This document shows positions 51,906-63,343 of a DNA stretch of 64,000 bases, in pieces (position 1 is the stretch's first letter; each line of letters begins with the position of its first letter). The stretch is from Chelydra serpentina (Eukaryota > Chordata > Testudines > Chelydridae). The notes under the pieces were generated by a model. It had not been told where the DNA came from. It made no database searches and saw only the letters and a list, made by a program, of their open reading frames with translations. The stretch covers positions 1,054,001-1,118,000 of the forward strand of contig JBAIAC010000027.1 in assembly GCA_037349315.1 (NCBI GenBank), written 5' to 3'. The translations under genes were made by a program, and so were the position numbers.

Positions 51906-52335
51906 CTTAAGAACATAAGAATGGCCATACTGGGTCAGACCAAAGGTCCATCCAGCCCAGTATCCTGTCCACCGACAGTGGCCAATGCCAGGCGACCCGG
52001 AGTGAGTAGACCCAACAGGTAATGATCAAGTGATCTCTCTCCTGTCATCCATCACCCCCCTCTGACAAACAGAGGCTAAGGACACCATTCCTTACCCATT
52101 CTGGCTAATAGTCATTAATGGACTTAACCTCCATGAATTTTATTTGTTTTAAACCTGCTGCCCACTAATTTCATTGGATGGCCCCTAGTTCTTTTATTAT
52201 GAGAACAAGTAAATAACTTTTCCTTATTCACTTCCTCCACACCACTCAGAATTGTATATACCTCTATCATATCCCCCCTTAGTCTCCTCTTTTCCAAGCT
52301 GAAAAGTCCTAGCCTCTTTAATCTCTTGCTTTAAC
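51906..52335 (-). mobile_element. CR1 LINE 3' end, antisense
   Basis: The + strand reads GAACATAAGAATGGCCATAC, TGGGTCAGACCAAAGGTCCA, CAGTATCCTGTCCACCGACA, then after an internal deletion GTTTTAAACCTGCTGCCCAC and CTTAGTCTCCTCTTTTCCAA: the reverse complement of a CR1 3' end. Confidence 0.9.
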
Positions 52336-53025
52336 TAGCAGGGCAATTGAAGGAAGACAAGCTGTTGAGGGTGCTCAAACTCTTCCCTACAGCAGCTGCT
52401 GAAGGAAGCAGTGAAAGAGCAATATTGCGCCGAAGCGCCCAGCTCCCCGCCTCTCCCCGCAGGCAGCGCTCTGTGGATTGGTGCTGAGCTCTGGGACAGC
52501 TCAGGGCGATAGAAAGCAAGGAAAAGAAACGATCATGTTTGAATGGAATGACAGCTAGTGGCTAGTGCCAGCACAGTGCAGGCAGGCGCCACAGGAGCGT
52601 TACACATGTGCCTCAGTCCTGACCTGGCGTACCCCCTGCCGTTCCACTCCCAGGCCCCACACATTCAGCTCTTGAAACGCAACTCAGTTCTGAGCCGTTT
52701 CCACCCCTGAACCATCCACACTCTCATTGAGTGCAGGGTGTGTGTGGGGGGGAGGGTGTTGCAATGTGGACACATAGTGAGTAGGAAGAATCCCAATGAC
52801 ATCAGTTTACTTGTGAGCCAAGAGAGAATTTGGGCAGAGGTTTCCCCAGTTAAGAAACTTGGGCATCTGCCTACTGTGGCACCAAACTCCTTCCAATTAG
52901 CAGCATTTAGAACAAGTCTTGGAAAGGCCTGTCACAAGCCAGTGTCCTGCAAGAGACACGCCAGTAACTACAGAGCCACATACAAAGGCTTTTAGACGGA
53001 GTTATTAGACCAGGATCTTAGTTAC
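52336..53025. other. SLC46A1 3' side, last exon not identified
   Basis: The short terminal exon of SLC46A1 (about 20 codons in human) would be expected here or further left. No segment resembling it after a good acceptor was recognised. Confidence 0.35.
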
Positions 53026-56000
53026 CCAATAAGAGCAGCTGGAACGAGCAGAATTATTGCCCCAAAGAGAAAGGGGAATCCCTTCATGAAGTGCAGGCTT
53101 GCAGGGTAGAGAGAGTTGAACACTCCTGTGGCCACAAGTGCGCAGAGACCTTCCACGCAGGCAACAGAGGCAAAAAGAGCACCTGGAAGGACACCAAGGT
53201 CAGAGCTTAGCAATGAGGCTCCCCTTTTGGCCACCCTTAGACTGAACACACCTGACCATCTTGGTGCCTTTCAATAGGGCAATCTGGACCTTACTAAAAC
53301 ATTTCCACTCAGATCAGGAGGTGGCCCTTTTTCTCTGCAGTGCAGGTGCCAAGGGCTGAGGCAGGCATGATGGGTGAAGTTCAGCCCGAGTGTAAGTAGG
53401 ATAATTCTACTGTCCTCCATGAGTTGCACTCACCACAGAGCTGAATTTGGACACTAAATCAGACGGACTGTGAATCCCACGAGGCAGAAACTAGCTAAAT
53501 GTAAGTGCCAAGCACATTTTATCACTCAATAAATATTAAACACAGCAGAGATGCTGCAGGTTTAGTTTTAGAACCTTGGATCAGATTTACAATAGCTTCA
53601 CTCCAAGAGCTGCTTGGAGGAACCAGCGCTTTCCTTTAATCCCTGGGAAGCTCTTTCTGGGCTGCACTGCACTAAGCCCCTCCTCCCCCCTCTCCTGACT
53701 CTGCAGTGGCATTTCCAGCCAGGCCCATGTAGAGGAGGCAGAGAGGCCCGGCTCTCCGCAGTGTTACAGAGGAGGGTAACCCTACGTCCTGTGGTCACAT
53801 CCTTTAGTAGCGCTGAGTTCTTCCCAGTGTTGCCACCCTGGGTTACTAGTGTTTCCAGAGTTTATTTTTCAACCTGTTCTAACTCCTGTTCCCATGAAAG
53901 GTTTCGAGACCAGGGGGAGGTCATCAGTGACCCAGCTCCAAGCTTTAACCTGATGCTTTTCACTTTGACGACATCTTCCCCTGCACATTCTAGTCCCAAG
54001 TAGGTTCACTGTATTGCCTAGAAAAACTGCCCACAATGCTGCAGAATGACTGTCCTACACAGGCTGGGGATGTGTGCATGTGCCGGGGGAGGGATCAGAA
54101 GAGCGCTGAGTCTCCCTGCCGGGAGAGGCTGAGGCACACTCCTCGGGTTGTTTGGTTTTAATGGGTCACACGGACATCACTAGGTTGGATGTTTCAGGGC
54201 CTGCGGTGGGTTACACTGGTTGATCACTTACCCTGATCTTTCTCATCCACCAGTTTGGACAGCTTTGCCCGGATCACTGGAGTGGCTGCCATTGAAAGAA
54301 ACAGGATGCCATAACCTGTGAGCGAGAAATAAAAGACACCCAGGAGGTTTCCTTACCTGTGCAATAACACTGCTAGCTTAAAACAAAACCACCCCACAAA
54401 TAAAGCACTTGTAGCTGCCAGGGAGACTGCCATCCTCCTGCCCATTAGCCCATGTGCGCTCTTCAGCCCGCCTCCTTCTAGGGCCCCTTTGAGGGTAGCT
54501 TAAGATACCTTGTTTGTGTGGCTTTTGGTTGGTCTACAACTGTCTGTAGTGACTCCCTCTAGCTGCAGCACCACCACCTGGTGGTGACAGTAAATACAAG
54601 GTGTGTCAGGCCGGTGATCTCAGCAATTTTGGTATGTGGATACTTTGGAGACGTCTCCTCTGCCTTTCTGTCTTTCCAAGAGGATGCCATCCTCGCCTCC
54701 TCTCCTCACTCCTCTGGCAATTTTTAAGCTAGGACACTGTGCTACCTGGATATAGGGATTCAGCATCACCTGTGAACATCAGTGATGTTGTAGAAGCAAG
54801 AGAAATCACAACCAGGCCCGAGATGTTGGAGAGCAATCCTAACTCTGCTACCCAGGTGTCTTCAAGGCACAGCTGCAGCGCCCGCAGCCCTGCCAGGCTG
54901 CTCAGGTAAGTCAGGTAACTAGCCGCTGAGCCATAGCCAATCAGATCAGAGCCCCAGCAGAGAGGGGGGCTGAGCTCGTATAGGACAAAGATGTCCCTGG
55001 CTCCAAAGTGGATGGTGACAATGAGAAAGAAAATCAGAGAGTAGAGAGCGAGCTTCTGCCTGGATCTCTGGTGCCCTGGGGCTGCATACAGCCGGTACAC
55101 AGACACATAGTGACTGACGGTGAACAGCTTGGCCGGTTTCCTCTCCTTCACCGATTCCTGGAGACAAAGGGCAGCATAGAGGGCCGTAGCAAGGCTGGCA
55201 GCAAACACGAGCCAGAAGGGATTGATGTAGCCCTGAGCTTTGAGCCACTGCCCTCCGATGACGCTGGCCAGCATGCCCGCCACGCCAAGGCACGCCTCCA
55301 GGATGGCTACACGGAAGGTACGGGAGCGCTGGTCACTGATATCAGCCACGTAGGCAAAGCAGCTGGCCAGGATCAGGTTGTAGTCCCCCATGAGGCCGCA
55401 AAGGATGCGCCCAAGCAAGAAGTAGCCAACATGCAGCCTCAGGTACATGACAAGGAGATAGACGGCAGCCTGCAAGGCCATGCCCAGGGCAGGCAGGATG
55501 AGTGCTGGGCGCCGACCCACGCTGTCACTCCACGGCCCAAAGAGAGTCACCGAGAAGAGACCCACGAAGAAGCCGGCCAAGTTGATGTAGAGGCTCCAAT
55601 GGGAGGCCAAGGTCTCCACTTCCTGAGGCACAAGGACAGACACAGGCAGGTGAGGCCCCGGATGGCACAACATCTGTCCACCAAGGTCTATGTACCATGC
55701 CCATGGCCTGGGGGTCTGGGCCCAGGCCTGCAGACTGGCCTGGAGGTGCTGTAGTCTCCCAATGCCCAGCTTCCTCCCCGCCAGTGGTTCCCCCAGGAAT
55801 TGAAATTAGGGGGGGGGGGGTCGAATTTATGGGGGGGTGGTCACTAAATTGGCATGTAACTAGTTCACAAATCTGGGGGGGTTGGGGAAATTCAGAGGGG
55901 TGCACACCCCCCTAGGGGGGTTGTGGGGAAATCACTGCCCGCTCGGCCTGGCTCCGGGCACAAGGGGGTTGTGGGGCAGCCATGAACCGTGTGTGCTGGG

Positions 56001-56506
56001 GCCACCACAAGCCAGGGTAGGCAGCAGCCCCAGCACCCCCCGACAGCATCGCGCTACTGTCCCGCGCCGCTCGCCCACCTGCTGCCGGGGGTCCCCCGCG
56101 CCGCCCCGCGCCCCTCGCCCACCTGCTGCCGGGGGTCCCCCGCGCCGCCCCGCGCCCCTCGCCCACCTGCTGCCGGGGGTCTCCCGCGCCGCCCCGGGTC
56201 CCCCGCGCCGCCCCGCCCACCTGCTGCCGGGGGTCCCCCGCGCCGCCCCGCCCACCTGCTGCCGGGGGTCTCCCGCACCGCCCCGCCCACCTGCTGCCGG
56301 GGGTCCCCCGCGCCGCTCGCGTTGCCGCAGCCGGGCGAGCCGCTGGGCGCGGAGCCGTTGTAGCCGAGCTCGGCCCCGAGCCGCTCCCACAGGTACTGGG
56401 TGCAGAGCGGGCCCTGCAGGCCCAGCGCCAGGGTGCCCAGGAAGAGAAGCGGCTCCACCGCGGGGGCGGCCCGGGGGCAGCGCGCGGGGCCCGGGCTGTC
56501 GGCCAT
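53026..56506 (-). CDS. SLC46A1: SLC46A1 proton-coupled folate transporter, last exon not found
   Basis: Four minus-strand exons: 56506-56291, 55622-54770, 54315-54232 and 53182-53026, in phase for 436 codons plus 2 nt; human PCFT is about 459 aa, so only about 20 C-terminal residues are missing. It is an MFS transporter of the plasma membrane that imports folates with protons in gut and brain barrier. Visible features: first helix ([20 protein letters not shown]), the N-glycosylation loop (NGSAP...NAS), the TM2-3 loop motif [33 protein letters not shown] with the conserved His, and [16 protein letters not shown]. The start was chosen by similarity to the human N-terminus; the frame is also open upstream to 56941. 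Exon 4 ends ATTGG|GTAAC, so retention of the last intron would stop the protein at once. Confidence 0.93.
56070..56300 (-). repeat. Minisatellite carrying six copies of the SLC46A1 exon 1 donor
   Basis: The exon 1 end GACCCCCGGCAGCAG|GTGGGC is repeated. Equivalent exon-end positions on the minus strand are 56291, 56256, 56221, 56167, 56123 and 56079 (spacings 35, 35, 54, 44, 44). Each copy keeps CAG|GTGGG. Extension to 56123 (168 nt) is the only one that preserves the frame, and that frame has no stop. Confidence 0.85.
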
Positions 56507-56720
56507 AGCGGGGCCCGGCGGAGCGCGGCGCGCCGCCCGCCCAGGCAGAGGCAGGAGGCGGAGGGGAGGCAGGCCCCGCCCGGAGGGGACGGCGGAGGGC
56601 CGCGGCTGCCAGGCGCCTCCCCGCCAGGCCCCCCAGCCGGAGCCGCCTCTGCTGGCCGACGGGGAGCGCGGAGCAGCATCCATGGGGGGAGCGCGGGGCT
56701 GCCCCGCGGGCTGCGGACAG
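56300..56720 (-). promoter_or_regulatory. CpG-rich SLC46A1 promoter region
   Basis: CpG density is high from about 56050 to 56720 and drops abruptly by 56880, spanning exon 1 and the expected transcription start. No TATA box. The assignment as a CpG-island promoter is inferred from composition and position. Confidence 0.55.
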
Positions 56721-56879
56721 AGAGCCCCTAGGCTCCGGGCAAGGCGCCCAGCCCTGCCCCGCCCCTCCACTAACCCCCGGGCCATGCCTAGGATCTGCCC
56801 TTGCCCGCCTGCCTTTAACCCCGGTCCCCTCGGCTCGGCTCTGCCCGGCTCTGCCCTCCCTACCCATGTGCGCAGCTTC

Positions 56880-59410
56880 CACTTTAGTTCATTCCCCTTT
56901 TGGGGAGCGAGGCCGTACAGCGACTGGGGGCCAGGAGTCACTGCCTTGACCCCTTCTCAAAACTCCCTCTGCTTTGGAAAAGTTACGAAGTAGCCAAAGG
57001 GGAACAACAGAAAAGTGAAACTAACAACCCCTTAACCCTTAGACATTCATTCTGTTGCATTCAGTGGCAGGAGAAGGGGTGAAAACAGCTGTCAGCATTT
57101 CTGGTTTTGTCAAAGAAGGAACACACAAGTTTTGCTGAAAACAAAAGCTTTGCAAAAGTCTTGAGTTTTGAAAAGGGCTGTTTTTAAATGGGGGGGAAAG
57201 TTGTAAAGAATAAATTGCATTCAGCTCTAATTATCTCTTTCTCTAGGATCGTATATGGCAGCCAGCACAGTGCTAGGTGAGCTCTTCCAGTCAAGGTAGG
57301 ATTCCAGTTCCACAGGGGTAGAGCCTGCAGAGCAGGGATGAAATTTCAAAAGCACCTAAGACAGGTCCAGACCCATAAAAGCATTTCAGTAGAAATTAGG
57401 GGCCTAAATACCTTTGTAGATCTGGGCCCCTCTGATTTTGGAATCTGAGGGGAAAGGGGAATGTTGTAAGCGATCAAATCAAGGAACTGTTCTTGGTAGT
57501 AAAGGTAAGCACATGTGCAAGTGTTCTGAGGATCAGGGCCTAATTTACATTCTGTTACACATTATGTTGGAATTGGTACTGTCTCTTTTTTGGGCAACAA
57601 ATACTTACATTTATGCCATGAAACTTCCTCCCTACTTTCTCCTTCCTATTAGTTCATAAGCTAGTTTTGATGAACACAGGTTCAAAATAAAAAACAAAAG
57701 CCTGTTATAGATTTTCTTACAAATCGAGGGCCTAAATTAGTGATCAACACGAGAAATCCAAGTGACTTCAGTGTGTTTCTAACCATTTGCAGGACTGTGC
57801 CCTGTCTGGTGATGAACTAATTAATCTTCAATGACTTAATGAATCAACAAGAAGTGAATTTGCATAGTTTTATTGATGAAAAAGTTAAGATTTTATCTTG
57901 GCCAGGTTTATGATTAATCTTCAACAAGCTGATGATGAAATGTTTGACACTGAATGAGTTTGTTACAGGCTAGCTATCAGATTAATGACCATGACAATAA
58001 AAAAATCTGTTTCAGCAATTTTACCACAAATGATATAATTGTGTTTGCTTATGAAGACTTTCTGTATTTCATGTACTTCTTGGTGGCAAAAATAATGTAT
58101 GTTGCAAAGCTAAGGAGATGGAACTTTAAACATTCACATTTTTCTATTTCTTATAAACAGAATCACAGAACTTACTTTTGTGTCACCACATAGCATTCAA
58201 CCACATTCACGTTAGTGACTGGTGAATACATTTAAGATAAACTGACAATTTATTAAAATGTTTTCCCCTTAAGGTTTTCTCCCCTCTCAAAGAACAGCTG
58301 TAAAAGGAAGTTATAGTTAGTAACTGAAATAAACAAAAGTCTGGAGAGTCAGACTGTTGTTAAGATTATTCAGGAATAATTGCAATTCAGATATAATAAG
58401 CTCGGATTCCCTCCGAGACCTTTTCCATTTGGCTTATTCCAAACACCTTGTCTAGTACTGGGAGAACATGTCATTCCAAAACATTCAGTCTGACTCTGGA
58501 TTTTGTCACTCAGGCTCCTTTTTTGGCATACAGCAAAGCTACGCTGAGTTGATCAGACTCAAGCATAGGGAGTGGGTATAGGGCATTGCACTCACCCAAA
58601 GTTACACGTAAGATAACCTCTTCCTTTATATGTTACATTGCATTTGCTGTACATTACACCACACAGTTTTGGATTGGCTTGGTTACTTTGCAGGAACCAA
58701 TCCCATACAGTGTGCTCTGTCCATGTGGAACCTGATCTTTATATTCCAGGTTTATCTTGTCCATAGTCCCTAGCATCAAGCTGTTGCTTCTTGTCTAGCT
58801 AGCACAGAAATCCTGGACTCCCAGCATACTGTTTGTCAAGCCCCTATTTACAACTTAAACTTCCATTCATCTTCCCAATTATGCCCACTAAGAAATAAAG
58901 CCAAGTTACTTATGTCAAGCCAGGCCTACATAATATATGAAATTATTTTTAAAGGCTGAATATAACTTAGCAACTTTAACTTGTGGCAGTTTTCAGCTGA
59001 GTTACTTTCAGATTTGAGGATATTTAAATAACATTCATCTTCCCTCCAGCCTGGCTGCATCTGAAAATATTTAAACCTGTTTACCTGGAGAATGGTGTAT
59101 TTCAGGAAAGTAAAAAATGCTGGGTCCTTGAAAGCTGAGGAAAGCTCAATTCAAAGCAATGTACTGTCTGTGTGTAGACTCTTGCATAGTGCACATATAA
59201 ATTCACTGGAATGGCTACCCCAAGGTGGGTAACATCTCCTCGCAAGTCTGCATAGCAATTCACAATGCAGGAGGAAGACAAGTCATTTTTGAGGCTGTCT
59301 GTCCCTCAGAAGAGCATGTTGCTGGGTCCTTTGCTATCATCTGACATTTCAGACTCTGGCCTTTAGATAAGCATTGGAGTGAGCTGTTCTGCTCTCTAGT
59401 TTATGTAACT
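56880..59410. other. SLC46A1-SLC13A2 intergenic, AT-rich part
   Basis: GC content falls sharply compared with the left part of the window. No exon was recognised. A piece at 57355-57430 looks like a widely dispersed reptile repeat (AAGCACCTAAG...GGCCTAAATACC) but has no definable ends. Confidence 0.45.
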
Positions 59411-59498
59411 GGGCCAGATCCTCAGCTGGTGTAAACTGTTGTTGCTCCACTCAAGTCAATGAATATATGCCAATTGGCACCAGCTGAGAATCTGGCCC
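59411..59498. mobile_element. Palindromic MITE-like repeat
   Basis: GGGCCAGATCCTCAGCTGGT at the left is mirrored by ACCAGCTGAGAATCTGGCCC at the right, giving an 88-bp imperfect foldback. This is a common small palindromic repeat of sauropsid genomes; the superfamily is not assigned because no target duplication is clear. Confidence 0.7.
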
Positions 59499-60309
59499 AC
59501 TGTATTCCTTCCCCTCCATCCCCCCATAGGGTCTCACTGGTGCTGCTGAATGCTGATCCCCTCAACTACAGGTCAAAACCCCCAGGCCCTAGACTAGAGC
59601 TAGGGCAAGGCCCTGTTGTCCTTCACTTCAGGGGGATGACATTATTGCTGGAGATGTTAATCTTCAAAAAGAGCCTGAGATTTAGAATTCTTGTATGTGT
59701 TTGCACAGTATTTTTGTAGTTCAGCAACTAGAATGGAGAGGAAGGCAAGGAAGAGTCTATCCTGAGCCTCCAGCGGATATACAGAAATAGTAGGTTATCC
59801 TTCTTTTGAGGGAGAATAATGTTTGTGTCTCTACCCGTGCTGTTGCTTTCCCCAGGAAGCATATGCAGCTTTTACCCACTAACCACAAGCTCTGGATGGA
59901 GAGAGCTGCAGGATCCTAATTCCACTATTGCCAAATGGCACCACCAACTCACCTCTCAGCAGGCAGACACCCATGTACGGCACCTCATCTCAGCCAGAAG
60001 AATTGTGGGAGCTTTGGTGGCAATAAGGTGGAAATGGAGCTTTCAGGGATGTGTGGCTATGGAGGAAGAAGAAGAATTTGTAAGCTGAGGTCTTTTTGCA
60101 CTGTCATTTCTGTCCCAGAGAGAGGCCTGCATCTGAGAGCTGACCTTCCCACTAGCCACAGAGAGCTGGGAATAAAACTCCCTTTTGGAGTCTGATTGCA
60201 AACTTAGGAAATAAAAGAGAAATTACTTTGCCATTGGTTAGTCTCCTGGTTTATAATACTTAAAAAAATAAAATAAAACGCCCCTCTTCCCTACCACCAA
60301 TGCACTCAG

Positions 60310-60480
60310 ATACTGTACAATGGGGGTTCTCAACCTTTTTCTTTCTGAGGCCCCCCCGCCAAATATGCTATACAAATTCCACGGCCCACCTGTGCCACAA
60401 TAACTGGTTTTCTGCATATAAAAGACGGGGCTGGCATTAAGGGGTAGCAAGCAGGGCAACTGCTGGCACATGATGGCATA
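60310..60480. mobile_element. Interspersed repeat fragment, truncated
   Basis: GGGGTTCTCAACCTTTTTCT, TTCCACGGCCCACCTGTGCC and ACTGGTTTTCTGCATATAAA are words of a dispersed element familiar from turtle sequence; the right part is interrupted by the Penelope-like element. Confidence 0.45.
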
Positions 60481-60776
60481 TATCACATTGGTAGATGGGC
60501 AGGTGAACGAGCCCCTGATGGTGTGGCTGATGTGGTTAGGTCCTATGATGGTATCACTTGCACATCTACCAATATGATATGTGCCAGCAATGCCCCTCTG
60601 CCATGTACATTGGCCAAACCGGACAATCTCTATGCAAAAGAATAAATGGACACAAATCAGACGTCAAGAATTATCACATTCAAAAACCAGTCTGAGAACA
60701 CTTCAACCTCCCTGGACACTCAATAACAGACTTCAAAGTGGCAATTCTTCAACAAAAAAGCTTCAAAAACAGACTC

Positions 60777-61924
60777 TGGTTCCCAGCCGCCCCGGAGAGG
60801 GGCGAGCCTCTCTGGACACCACAGTGGGCGGAGCCGGCGAATCCTGCGCCCGCCCCTCAGAGGTCAAGGCGCACAGGGCCGGCTCCAGGCACCAGCCGAC
60901 CAAGCACATGCTTGGGGTGGCACCTTGCAAGGGGCGGCGCTTGGTTTTTTTTTTTCCTTCGGCGGCAGCGCTCGGGGTTTTGGTTTTTTTACTTCGGTGG
61001 CGGTGCAGGGCTCGGAGGAGGGGGGGTTGTTTTGGCGGCTCGGGGGAGGGGAGGGAGGTTGTTTCAGCGGGGCAGCTCGGGGGAGGGGTGTGTGTTTCAG
61101 CGGGGCGGCTTGGGAGAGGGGAGGGGGGTTGTTTCGGCGGGGCAGTGCGGGGCTCAGGAGAGGGGGTTGTTTCAGTGGGGCGACGCGGGGCTGGGGGAGT
61201 TATTTCGGCAGCATGGGGCTCGGGGGACGGGGATTGTTTCAGTTCGGGGCTTGGGGGGTTGTTTTGGCGGGGCGGCGCGGGGCTCGGGAGAGGGGAGGGG
61301 GGGTTGTTTCAGCGGGGCGACGCGGGGCTGGACGCCACCCTGACCCCGGTACCCGTAGAGGGGGAGGTTGGAAGTAGCCCGGGGGCGGCCGACCCAAGTC
61401 TTGCTGCAACACTTCCGGAGCCGATGTCAGTGTGTTGCGGCCAGGATCCCCACTGACACAGCAGCGGGTTTTCTGCCGCTGCTAGGGCCCCGGACTGGGA
61501 CGCAGTGGAGTGGGTGGGCCTGCGTCCCCCCTGCCACCCAACGGGCAGGTGGCCGTCTCCCCCTCTCCCAGGTCCTCCGGAGCCAGGGCCTGGGCTTGCC
61601 ACAACCGCTACTGTTTGCTCAGCCCCTGCCTGAGGGCCTGAACCCTGACTGTTTGTTGCCCCGCCCTGACCCAGGGCCTGGGCTTATTAATGAACTATTT
61701 GCTCAGCCCTTGCCTGAGGGCCTTAGCCATTGATGGTTTGTTGCCCCGCCCTGACCCAGTGTCCGGGCTTGCTAACAGCGAATTGTTTGCTCGGCTCCTC
61801 TCTAGGAGGGCCTGAGCTGCTGACTGACTACTGCACAACCAAGCTAATTCCCCGACACACCTGACTGAACTAGCGGGGAGGTCTGGTTCCCAGCCGCCTT
61901 GGAGGGGGGGCCAAAACCCCTACA
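60777..61924. mobile_element. GC-rich insertion inside the Penelope-like element, possible solo LTR
   Basis: It starts TGGTTCCCAGCC and ends CCCCTACA (TG...CA), between GACTC and GCCTC (4 of 5 alike). The TCTGGTTCCCAGCCGCC word occurs at both ends (60775-60791 and 61882-61898). Inside are a GC-rich minisatellite with GTTGTTTCAGCGGGGCGGC units (60955-61330) and three copies of a TTTGCTCAGCCCCTGCCTGAG unit about 80-95 bp apart (61615-61800). At 60875 the CAGGGCCGGCTCCAGGCACC end of another small hAT-like family appears. LTR identity is a low-confidence inference. Confidence 0.4.
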
Positions 61925-62261
61925 GCCTCCAATGAGAAACTATAGACCTGGAATTAATTTACAAGCTGGACACCATCAAATTAGGCCTGAATAAAGACTG
62001 GAAGTGGATGGGTCACTACAGGAACTAAAAAAAACCCCCAAAACTAATTTCCCCATGCTAATTTGCCCCATTGTTACTCACACCTTCTTGTTAACTGTTT
62101 GAAATGAGCCACCCTGATTACCACTACAGAAGTGATTTTTCATCCTGTTGATAATAGCCCACTTCAATTGAATTGTCTTGACCCCCCACTTGGTAAGGTG
62201 ACTCCCATCTTTTCGTGGACTGTTTTATATATCTTCCTACTGTATTTTCCACTCCATGCAT

Positions 62262-62296
62262 CTGATGAAGTGGGTTTTAGCCCACGAAAGCGTATG
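62262..62296 (+). ncRNA. Hammerhead-ribozyme-like motif of Penelope-like element
   Basis: CTGATGA at 62262-62268 is followed by a hairpin (GTGGG, loop TTTTAG, CCCAC), GAAA at 62286-62289, and a two-base-pair stem III (GC GTAT GC), the compact hammerhead layout known from Penelope-like elements. One unpaired A sits at the base of stem II. The U expected to pair with the A of GAAA before the cleavage site is C here, so self-cleavage is probably weakened. Confidence 0.6.
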
Positions 62297-62349
62297 CCCA
62301 AATAAATGTGCTAGTCTCTAAGGTGCCACAAGGCCTCCTCGTTGTTTTT

Positions 62350-63250
62350 GCTGCTACAGACTAACACAGCTCCCCTCTGACACCTGTCTCCCAGACAGTG
62401 TCCAGGAGTGGTGATTACACGATGTGCAGTCATTAAAGCAGAGCTCCTGCAGCTGTATTTCACTTCAAGTGCAAGTTCATGAATCAATGACTGATTTCTA
62501 GAGCTTGTTTCTCTCCTTGGCCTGCTGCACTGACAGACAGCGCCTTGTGTATCCACCGGAATGCACTGCCCCTCATCGACTGCAGGGCATTGTGGACAGG
62601 CCAAGAACTGCCCTGACGGGGATGTTGGGCCTGTAGGACCTAGTGCTCCTGCTCCCAGAGCGCTAGGGCTGTAATTCCATCTCTGATGGGGTGAGGGTTT
62701 CTTGTCGTTTGAATTTTAACCTGGTGGTTTTTGCTGTCACAAAAAACCCTGGATGGAATCCCAGCTGCCTTAGTGTTTGAGGGAGAGGCCATACTTTCCA
62801 TACAGACTTTCCTGAACTCCAGCTGGAGTATTACATACATGGATATGCGCCCTAATCATTTGAAGTATTTTATTAAAACAAAATTCTGAACGGACTGTAG
62901 AAGAAGGGTTCTCACCTTCTGTAGGATTTCCCCCATTCAGGGACTGACATTTTATGATGAAAGATAGGAACGTTCGCTGTCTTTGTCCATTCAGATTGAC
63001 TGCTAGCAGAAAAGTGAGCACATCTGTTTTGCTGTAGGATATTTGAATGTGCTCATGACCACCCTTCCCTTTGTAGTGACATGAGACTGGTTGGGAATGG
63101 GCCACAAGGAGTTAATTCTCCGCAGAATTTATCAAGCATCAGAAAGATTTCCCTTAGAAAGTTCCTGGTCTGTCCTTCCTTCTCTGCCCCCTCCTTTCTT
63201 TGTTCTCTTTTCCCTTTCACTCTGCTCACGGTTCTAAAAACAACACCCTA
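62350..63250. other. SLC13A2 5' flank
   Basis: No exon recognised. GTTAATTCTC at 63111-63120 resembles an HNF1 half-site. Confidence 0.4.
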
Positions 63251-63256
63251 CCTGCC

Positions 63257-63292
63257 AAGGTCAAGGTTTAATGTTTCAGAGCCTTTATATAG
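63257..63292 (+). promoter_or_regulatory. SLC13A2 core promoter: DR1-like site and TATA box
   Basis: TTTATATAG at 63284-63292 is a good TATA box 52 bp before the start codon, which predicts transcription start near 63315. AAGGTCAAGGTTTA at 63257-63270 resembles a DR1 nuclear-receptor site (HNF4 type). Intestine/kidney expression of SLC13A2 would suit HNF4 and HNF1 control; motif match only. Confidence 0.5.
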
Positions 63293-63343
63293 TGCCCATG
63301 AACAGACCTGTGCACCTTTCAGCACTGGGCTAGTTCCAGCACC

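Larger units (their letters stand above)
60465..62345 (+). mobile_element. Penelope-like retroelement 3' part, interrupted
   Basis: The left part (60465-60776) encodes, in one frame, the CxxC and YIGQTGQSL motifs of a GIY-YIG endonuclease at 60582-60635, then INGHKSD and EHFNLPGHSITDFKV with one stop between, as in Penelope-like elements. The right part (61925-62345) is the 3'UTR with a hammerhead motif and the AATAAATGTGCTAGTCTCTA tail. The two halves meet at 'CAGACTC' / 'TCCAATGAG', interrupted by a 1.15-kb GC-rich insertion. An inverted copy of the first 25 bp of the left part occurs at 60562-60587. Confidence 0.75.

Noticed and set aside
52861..52915. Minus-strand MLLIGRSLVPQ stop as the last SLC46A1 exon
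   Set aside because: No acceptor AG in the right phase and no likeness to the known C-terminal tail.
55008..55754. 248-codon plus-strand frame opposite SLC46A1 exon 2
   Set aside because: It is the antisense of a well-conserved transporter exon; no independent domain or start signal.
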